DNA of 9,948 nt from assembly GCA_003249585.1 (NCBI GenBank), contig QKIM01000528.1, positions 1 through 9,948 of the forward strand, read 5' to 3'. The position numbers and the translations under genes were made by a program. Source of the DNA: Deltaproteobacteria bacterium (GTDB lineage Bacteria > Myxococcota_A > Polyangia > HGW-17). Below, one piece after another: positions 5,990 to 9,948 of this stretch (within the stretch, counting starts at the first letter, position 1; every line of letters starts with the position of its first letter). The notes beneath the pieces were generated by a model. That model had not been told where the DNA came from. It did not search any database and saw only the letters and a program-made list of their open reading frames with translations.

Positions 5990-6774
5990 GTTCGTGCTCC
6001 ACGATGGAGGATCAGCCTGGTGCCCCGAGAGAACCCCAGGACTTTCGAGCCGTTGCCTGCGTTGACGCCTATCTCTACGGTGCCGCCGCTGCCCAGCCAC
6101 AGGGCAGCGCGACCGGGGAGGACCGATGCGAAGGTCGCCATGGGAGGACCCGGCCCAATCTCTTCTACAACAGTATCCCCTATTTGGGTAGATGCAACCA
6201 CCATGTTTTGCACGAGCTCCACGGGAATGTCCGAGATCCCGTTGCCGAAACGGTCGATGGACCTGATGCAGCCCGTGATGGCGGCGGTCGTGATCAGCAC
6301 CTCGGAAAACCTCAGGAGGACAGGATCAGGTACGGGGCCGGCGGTGAGCTCCTCCAGCGGTGTCCCTGTGAGCAGGCGTGCCGCCGCGGGAGCGAAGAGA
6401 TCCCGTCCATGGAAGGTGGCCCAGGGGGTCCGGGGACTCAGGTCGCGCAGGATGTGCGCCTGTCCACCCGCCGTGAGAAAGTGCGTAAAGAGGCCGTTGT
6501 CCGGGCCGACCAGCAGCTGGTCCCCGAAAACCACCACCAGGGGGTGGCGGGACGACCCCACGGTGGGATCCACCACTGCAATGTGTACGGTCCCGGGGGG
6601 AAAGGCGGACACCGCCTGCCACAGGACGTGCGCTCCCTCCTGGATGTCCCCGGGCCCGATGAGGTGGGTCACATCCACCACCGTGCAGGCGGGGCAGGAC
6701 GAGTAGAGGACACCCTTCATCTGGGCGACGTAGCTGTCCGAGAGGCCGAAATCCGTGAGCAGGGTGCAGAGCAT
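5986..6774 (-). CDS. DUF62-family S-adenosylmethionine hydrolase (SAM hydroxide adenosyltransferase)
   Basis: This 262-residue protein belongs to the DUF62/fluorinase-chlorinase superfamily (PF01887). Its non-halogenating members use a water-derived hydroxide to split S-adenosylmethionine into adenosine and methionine. The family landmarks are visible: Leu-Thr-Asp-Phe-Gly (6-10), Met-Lys-Gly-Val (19-22), Phe-Pro-Pro-Gly-Thr-Val-His (58-64), Val-Val-Asp-Pro (67-70), Pro-Asp-Asn-Gly-Leu (91-95), Phe-His-Gly-Arg-Asp (121-125) and Asp-Arg-Phe-Gly-Asn (174-178). The catalytic Asp-Arg-His triad of the hydrolases appears as Asp69, Arg76 and His122, arguing against a halogenase. An AAAGGAG sits about 8 bases before ATG 6774, in the 16-base gap after the kinase gene. 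The enzyme is presumably cytoplasmic. Its physiological role is unclear in general. Here it lies two genes before queA, another SAM-consuming enzyme that also releases methionine. Confidence 0.93.
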   Translation of the reverse strand: MLCTLLTDFGLSDSYVAQMKGVLYSSCPACTVVDVTHLIGPGDIQEGAHVLWQAVSAFPPGTVHIAVVDPTVGSSRHPLVVVFGDQLLVGPDNGLFTHFLTAGGQAHILRDLSPRTPWATFHGRDLFAPAAARLLTGTPLEELTAGPVPDPVLLRFSEVLITTAAITGCIRSIDRFGNGISDIPVELVQNMVVASTQIGDTVVEEIGPGPPMATFASVLPGRAALWLGSGGTVEIGVNAGNGSKVLGFSRGTRLILHRGART

Positions 6775-6790
6775 CGGGCGCTCTCCTTTG

Positions 6791-8362
6791 TCAGAGCTGT
6801 GTCTGGCGGCGGGAGAGCACGATGAACACCTGTCCTCCCAACTGAAGTCGGTCCTGGTGACGCAGCTCGACCCGTTTCCCCCTGGAGATAGTCTCGTGGT
6901 TGATCCGGACCCCCATGCTCGACCCGTTGTCGGTCACGGTGATCCCCTGTTCGGTCATGCCCAGGGTGGCGTGAACCCGCGAGATGTGGGGGGAGGAGAA
7001 GACCAGGTTGCATCGGTCGGGGTCGCGGCCCAGGACCACGGGGCGGTCGAGCTCCAGATAACAACCGGCATATTCCCCCTTCACGCCCTTGAGAACCCAG
7101 CCTCCGGTGTCACAGGGCGCTGGGGGACGGCCCAAGAGGGCATGGAGGAGCTTGAGCGCGGTGAGGGAGAGCACGGAGACCAGCAGGAGCTTGGGAGCCC
7201 AGCCTTCCCAGAGCTGGTTGGCACCAAGGGCGGCGAGGGCCGATATCAGGAGGACCACGGAGGTGAGGATTCCCGACCGGGAATGCCCGGGCACCGTTGG
7301 CTGGGTGGAGTCGGCACCCAGGATGATGAGGTTGTTCTCGGCCTCTCGGATGGAGGGGGTGCTCTCCAGGGTCATGGGATCGGTGACGGCCTTGAGCTTG
7401 AGGTCATGAATGATCCCGGCCATGTCCTGCCGGATCTCCTCAAGCTCCTCGTAGCGGTCCATGGGATCGAGGGCCATGCACTTGCGGATGATCATGGTCA
7501 TGTGTTCGAAGCCCGGTGGTGGCGAGGAGAGGGGGAAGAGGGCAGCCAGATCCTCCCCGGTCTCTTTCAGGCTGCTGCGCTCCTCCGGTGTGGGGGGTGG
7601 AGCGCCGGTGACCAGCGTGTAGAGGGTGGCGCCGAAACCATAGATGTCGGCCTGCACGGTGAGGGGCACCGTGCCTTTGAGCTGCTCGGGGGCCGCGTAT
7701 CCGCGGGAGTGGGCCACGGGTGAGAGCGCACGATCGTGATTGTTCCTGCGGGTGTTGCCCAGATCGATGATCTTGATGGTGCCTTTTTTTGTGACCAGGA
7801 TGTTCTGCGGCTTGAGATCGAGGTAGACGAACCCCGCCGAGTGGATGGCGCCGAGCCCCTTGAGCACCGACAGGCTGATGCCCAGGACCGTGGCGATGGC
7901 CAGGTTGCCGGGGAAGACGAGCTTGTCCGCCGTTGCCCCCGTGAGGTACTCCATGACCAGGTACCCCGTGTTGTTGGCGGCGATGAAGTCATAGACGGCC
8001 ACCACGTTCTTGTGGTTGATGCTCCCGAGGGTCGGACCCTCATCGAAGAAGAGATCCCGGTATTTTCCGAAGCTCTCCTCCCGTCCCGGTAGCGGGACCA
8101 CCTGGTGCTCGTGGCGCTCCGAGAGCTTGCCCGGAAAATACTCCTTCACGGCCACGCGCCGCCGCAGGTTGCTCTGGTAGGCGAGATAGATGAGCCCGAA
8201 GCCGCCCCGGGCCACCATGGGACCCAGAATGAAGCTATCCCCCAGGGCTGTCCCCGGAGGGAGGGCGAAGGAGGGGTTGGCGTAGGAGAATTCCGTGTGG
8301 ATCCCATCGACGCAGGTACACTCCGTCTCGAAGCAGTGGTGGCAGGTCCCCCTGGGTATCAT
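6791..8362 (-). CDS. Ser/Thr protein kinase with N-terminal Cys cluster, two membrane segments and C-terminal FHA domain
   Basis: This is a 523-residue Hanks-type kinase. Order of parts: a short Cys cluster (Cys7, Cys10, Cys15, Cys17) that may bind zinc; a kinase domain at about 42-320; two hydrophobic segments at about 364-383 and 391-410; and an FHA domain at about 425-517. Kinase landmarks are a Gly-rich loop Arg-Gly-Gly-Phe-Gly (52-56; the first loop glycine is Ala51), the ATP-binding Lys73 in Ala-Val-Lys-Glu-Tyr-Phe-Pro, catalytic Asp182 with Lys184 and Asn187, Asp-Leu-Gly (200-202) in place of Asp-Phe-Gly, and Ala-Pro-Glu (224-226). His-Arg-Asp is replaced by Tyr-Leu-Asp, so this is a non-RD kinase. 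The FHA part has Gly445-Arg446, Ser461-Arg462-Val463-His464 and Asn479/Asn488, a canonical phosphothreonine site. The paired membrane segments suggest both domains face the cytoplasm. The start overlaps the PP2C stop (ATGA). The substrate is unknown; the neighbouring FHA proteins are natural candidates. Confidence 0.94.
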   Translation of the reverse strand: MIPRGTCHHCFETECTCVDGIHTEFSYANPSFALPPGTALGDSFILGPMVARGGFGLIYLAYQSNLRRRVAVKEYFPGKLSERHEHQVVPLPGREESFGKYRDLFFDEGPTLGSINHKNVVAVYDFIAANNTGYLVMEYLTGATADKLVFPGNLAIATVLGISLSVLKGLGAIHSAGFVYLDLKPQNILVTKKGTIKIIDLGNTRRNNHDRALSPVAHSRGYAAPEQLKGTVPLTVQADIYGFGATLYTLVTGAPPPTPEERSSLKETGEDLAALFPLSSPPPGFEHMTMIIRKCMALDPMDRYEELEEIRQDMAGIIHDLKLKAVTDPMTLESTPSIREAENNLIILGADSTQPTVPGHSRSGILTSVVLLISALAALGANQLWEGWAPKLLLVSVLSLTALKLLHALLGRPPAPCDTGGWVLKGVKGEYAGCYLELDRPVVLGRDPDRCNLVFSSPHISRVHATLGMTEQGITVTDNGSSMGVRINHETISRGKRVELRHQDRLQLGGQVFIVLSRRQTQL

Positions 8363-9288
8363 GGTCCCTGCCTCTTCATGATCTGCGGAGGATCGGGACA
8401 GGCACGGCGCCCCCGATCCTGACCGATCTTCAGCCCCAGTGAGAGACCGATGAGGAAGACCAGGATCAGGGCCAGGACCAGCAGTACCAGGGCCAGGGTC
8501 ATCCGGTGGTTTCCCCGGGGAGGTTCCTTCTCCAGGCGCGCCGTCGGGAGGATGGAGGCGGCCACGATGGTGGTGTTGTCGAACTCGGGTCGTCCCGTGG
8601 CCTTCACGGCGTCGAGGAGATCGCGGCAGAGCTCTCCCGTACGGCTCTTCCGGAGGATGTCCCTGATCTCCTCTCGGGAGAGGATGTCCGTGAGTCCGTC
8701 ACTGGCCAGGAGGAACACGTCCCCCGGCTGCCACAGGAGGGTGAGGCACTCCTCCACCAGAGGCGCACCGGGCATTCCCAGGTAGGAGATGAGGTGGTCC
8801 CGCTCCGGCTGCCGTTCGCCGGCCTCCTCGGGCGTGATGAGAAACCCGGCGACGGCCTCGTCCAGGAGGGATCCCAGGACATGGTGGCGGTTGAGCTGGT
8901 GGAGATCGCCGTTTCGGAAGAGGTAGATGGTGGAGTCCCCCACGGAGAGCCAGTTACCCGTGCCATCGGGGGCGAGGGTCACGGAGACCACCGTCGAGCC
9001 CATCTCGCCCGTGGCATCGGCCAGCGCGCGGATGGCCTCGTGGGATCGCCGGGCGCACTGCTCCAAGGGTTCTCCGCTCCGGATCCCCTCGCAGAAGGTG
9101 TCCACCACCACCACGGAGGTGGTCGCCCCGTCGGTGAGACCGCCCATGCCGTCGGCGAGGATGAGCCCCAGGGGGCCCTCTCCCTCGGGCTCACGGGGGA
9201 TGGAGAAGGAGAAGTAGTCCTCCTGGAGTTCCCGGGTCCCCTGATCGTGCTCGTTCTCGAGGAACACCTTGTATCCGCTGAGCTTCAT
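8359..9288 (-). CDS. PP2C-family Ser/Thr protein phosphatase with C-terminal membrane anchor
   Basis: This 309-residue PPM/PP2C phosphatase removes phosphate from Ser/Thr and is the presumed partner of the adjacent kinase. Motifs are Glu-Asp (23-24) after Arg19, Ala-Asp-Gly-Met-Gly-Gly (45-50), Gly-Ser-Thr-Val (97-100), Val-Gly-Asp-Ser (116-119), Ala-Ser-Asp-Gly-Leu-Thr-Asp (195-201) and Asp-Asn-Thr-Thr (237-240). The metal-binding aspartates (24, 46, 198, 237) are all present, so it should be active with Mn2+ or Mg2+. A single hydrophobic helix at about 263-287 and a basic tail of some 20 residues follow the catalytic domain. This places the phosphatase at the inner face of the membrane beside the membrane-anchored kinase. 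ATG 9288 overlaps the stop of the zinc-ribbon/FHA gene by 4 bases and has AGGAG 8 bases upstream. The kinase start overlaps its stop, so the two are probably made in fixed proportion. Confidence 0.95.
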   Translation of the reverse strand: MKLSGYKVFLENEHDQGTRELQEDYFSFSIPREPEGEGPLGLILADGMGGLTDGATTSVVVVDTFCEGIRSGEPLEQCARRSHEAIRALADATGEMGSTVVSVTLAPDGTGNWLSVGDSTIYLFRNGDLHQLNRHHVLGSLLDEAVAGFLITPEEAGERQPERDHLISYLGMPGAPLVEECLTLLWQPGDVFLLASDGLTDILSREEIRDILRKSRTGELCRDLLDAVKATGRPEFDNTTIVAASILPTARLEKEPPRGNHRMTLALVLLVLALILVFLIGLSLGLKIGQDRGRRACPDPPQIMKRQGP

Positions 9289-9836
9289 TCCTCGCTCTCC
9301 TGCCAGGAGAAGGAGTCGTCACAAAAGGGGATGAAGATGAATTCCGTGTTGCCGATGGTGATGTGGTCGCCCTTCTTGATCTCCGTGGGCGTCAGCACCG
9401 GCGCCCGGTTCACATAGGAGAGGTTCTGACCGCCACCGTGCTGGATGTAGTATTTGACGTTCTTGTGGTCGAAGATGATGGCCGCCTGCTTTTCCCGGGA
9501 GATGGACTCGTCGCCGGCGATCTGGACCTTGTTGGCGATGGAGCGGCCGATGGTGTTGAAGCCGTTGAAGAGACGATAATCCTTTCCTCTGGAGGGGCCG
9601 GAGATGGTGACGAGCCACCCCACCACGGGGGTCTGCCGGTCCCGGTCACCCCCTACGGGGATGGTGGCGCTGTCCGCCCGGGTCCGGCTGACGGCTTTGT
9701 ACATGCCGCTCTCCGCCGGTTGGGAAGCCGGCCGTGTCTCCGGGACGGGTTTGGAATTCCTGCATACGGGACAGCTTCCCGTCTGGGAGGCGTCGTAGTA
9801 ATGACCCCGGTCGCACAGCACCATTTTCTTGTCCAT
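9285..9836 (-). CDS. Zinc-ribbon and FHA domain protein
   Basis: This 183-residue protein begins with a small probable zinc-binding finger: Cys8, His12, Cys22 and Cys25 in the pattern Cys-Asp-Arg-Gly-His-Tyr-Tyr followed by Cys-Pro-Val-Cys. A Pro/Ser-rich linker (about 28-70) precedes an FHA domain at about 73-170. The FHA core shows Gly97-Arg98-Ser99, Ser111/Ser113-Arg114 and Asn143, but the usual His of the Ser-Arg-x-His motif is Lys116. Phosphothreonine binding may therefore be altered. The linker holds Thr52 and Thr58, possible phosphorylation sites for the neighbouring kinase; this is inference. It is probably a soluble cytoplasmic adaptor in the kinase/phosphatase circuit. ATG 9836 follows the upstream FHA gene's stop after a single base, and an AAGGAG 7 bases before the ATG lies within that gene's final codons. 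Proteins with this Cys-x-x-Gly-His-x-Tyr finger plus FHA are familiar next to bacterial kinases. Confidence 0.9.
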   Translation of the reverse strand: MDKKMVLCDRGHYYDASQTGSCPVCRNSKPVPETRPASQPAESGMYKAVSRTRADSATIPVGGDRDRQTPVVGWLVTISGPSRGKDYRLFNGFNTIGRSIANKVQIAGDESISREKQAAIIFDHKNVKYYIQHGGGQNLSYVNRAPVLTPTEIKKGDHITIGNTEFIFIPFCDDSFSWQESEE

Positions 9837-9837
9837 C

Positions 9838-9948
9838 TCACTTCTCCTTCAGTATGAAGCGATTATCCCCGAGGGTCAGCTCCTGGTCAACCCCCAATGG
9901 CGTCCACTCCCCCGGGGCGAGCCGGCGGCCGTCCAGCCGGGTGCCGTT
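9838..9948 (-). CDS. C-terminal fragment of an FHA-domain protein (5' end outside window)
   Basis: The frame enters from the right edge and ends at TGA (9840-9838), giving the last 36 residues. They read as the final strands of an FHA domain: Asn-Gly-Thr with a following Leu-Asp-Gly turn, then Trp-Thr-Pro-Leu, then Leu-Thr-Leu-Gly-Asp and Arg-Phe-Ile-Leu, ending Lys-Glu-Lys. The Asn-Gly-Thr is the conserved phosphopeptide-contact loop. Whether the missing part holds only the rest of the FHA domain or other domains cannot be seen. The stop is one base from the next start, placing this gene in the same signalling operon. The assignment relies on a short stretch. Confidence 0.72.
   Translation of the reverse strand, partial: NGTRLDGRRLAPGEWTPLGVDQELTLGDNRFILKEK

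Larger units (their letters stand above)
1015..9948 (-). other. Probable single minus-strand operon of ten genes
   Basis: Ten consecutive minus-strand genes have junctions of +1, ATGA, ATGA, 16, ATGA, 14, ATGA, TGATG and a 17-base overlap (upstream to downstream). No gap could hold a promoter plus terminator. tgt, the prenyl synthase and capA-like starts lack a good Shine-Dalgarno site, as expected if they depend on ribosomes ending the gene before. Internal promoters inside genes cannot be excluded by eye. The promoter lies beyond the right edge. Confidence 0.75.

Noticed and set aside
5162..6706. Long plus-strand open frame (514 codons) antisense to the lipoprotein and DUF62 genes
   Set aside because: It is antisense to two well-supported genes. 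Its product is low-complexity Gly/Val/Asp/Glu-rich with no recognisable motif, as expected from the shadow of G+C-rich codons.
5986..6774. Fluorinase/chlorinase identity for the DUF62 protein
   Set aside because: The Asp-Arg-His triad and 262-residue length fit SAM hydrolases. No halometabolite biosynthesis genes are nearby.
6755..7723. Plus-strand open frame (322 codons) antisense to the kinase gene
   Set aside because: It lies opposite a clear kinase/FHA gene and encodes a Gly/Glu/His-rich sequence without domain signatures.
7784..7790. Run of seven A on the coding strand of the kinase gene, a possible slippery site
   Set aside because: The kinase frame continues intact through all motifs on both sides. 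The -1 frame gives a Ser/Pro/Arg-rich shadow product, and no stimulatory structure was evident.

Overview
The window is G+C-rich and very gene-dense. It looks like a chromosomal segment from a deltaproteobacterial or myxobacterial-type bacterium. That placement is an inference from three things: the tail of the first, truncated protein (a Trp-Glu-Val-Val-Pro helix I associate with deltaproteobacterial response regulators); a lipoprotein with a MopE/myxobacterial-type Asp-rich Cys motif; and eukaryote-like Ser/Thr kinase, PP2C and FHA signalling genes. No mobile element, CRISPR array, tRNA or rRNA was seen, and no stretch over 300 bases lacks a gene.

Layout. On the + strand (1-1008) there is the 3' end of a response-regulator-like gene, followed 48 bases later by a complete inositol-monophosphatase-family gene. 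The latter converges on the minus-strand block with only 6 bases between the two stop codons. From 9948 down to 1015 everything lies on the minus strand in one tightly packed, probably co-transcribed block. In transcription order it is: the end of an FHA-domain gene; a zinc-ribbon + FHA protein; a membrane-anchored PP2C phosphatase; a Ser/Thr kinase with a C-terminal FHA domain; a DUF62-type S-adenosylmethionine (SAM) hydrolase/adenosyltransferase; a small lipoprotein of unknown function; queA; tgt; a polyprenyl (farnesyl-type) diphosphate synthase; and a CapA-family lipoprotein. Most junctions are 1-4 base stop/start overlaps, so translational coupling is likely.

How the genes may work together. 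The first four minus-strand genes form a complete reversible Ser/Thr phosphorylation module: writer kinase, eraser phosphatase and two or three FHA phosphothreonine readers. Kinase and phosphatase both appear membrane-anchored. The downstream genes are metabolic: tRNA queuosine modification (tgt inserts preQ1, queA adds the epoxycyclopentanediol ring from SAM), SAM cleavage (DUF62) and isoprenoid chain synthesis. Two secreted lipoproteins are also present. The most notable features are the linkage of this signalling cassette to queuosine and SAM metabolism, an unusual Cys-rich insertion in the prenyl synthase, and a kinase with an N-terminal Cys cluster. No clearly new defence or mobile system is visible.
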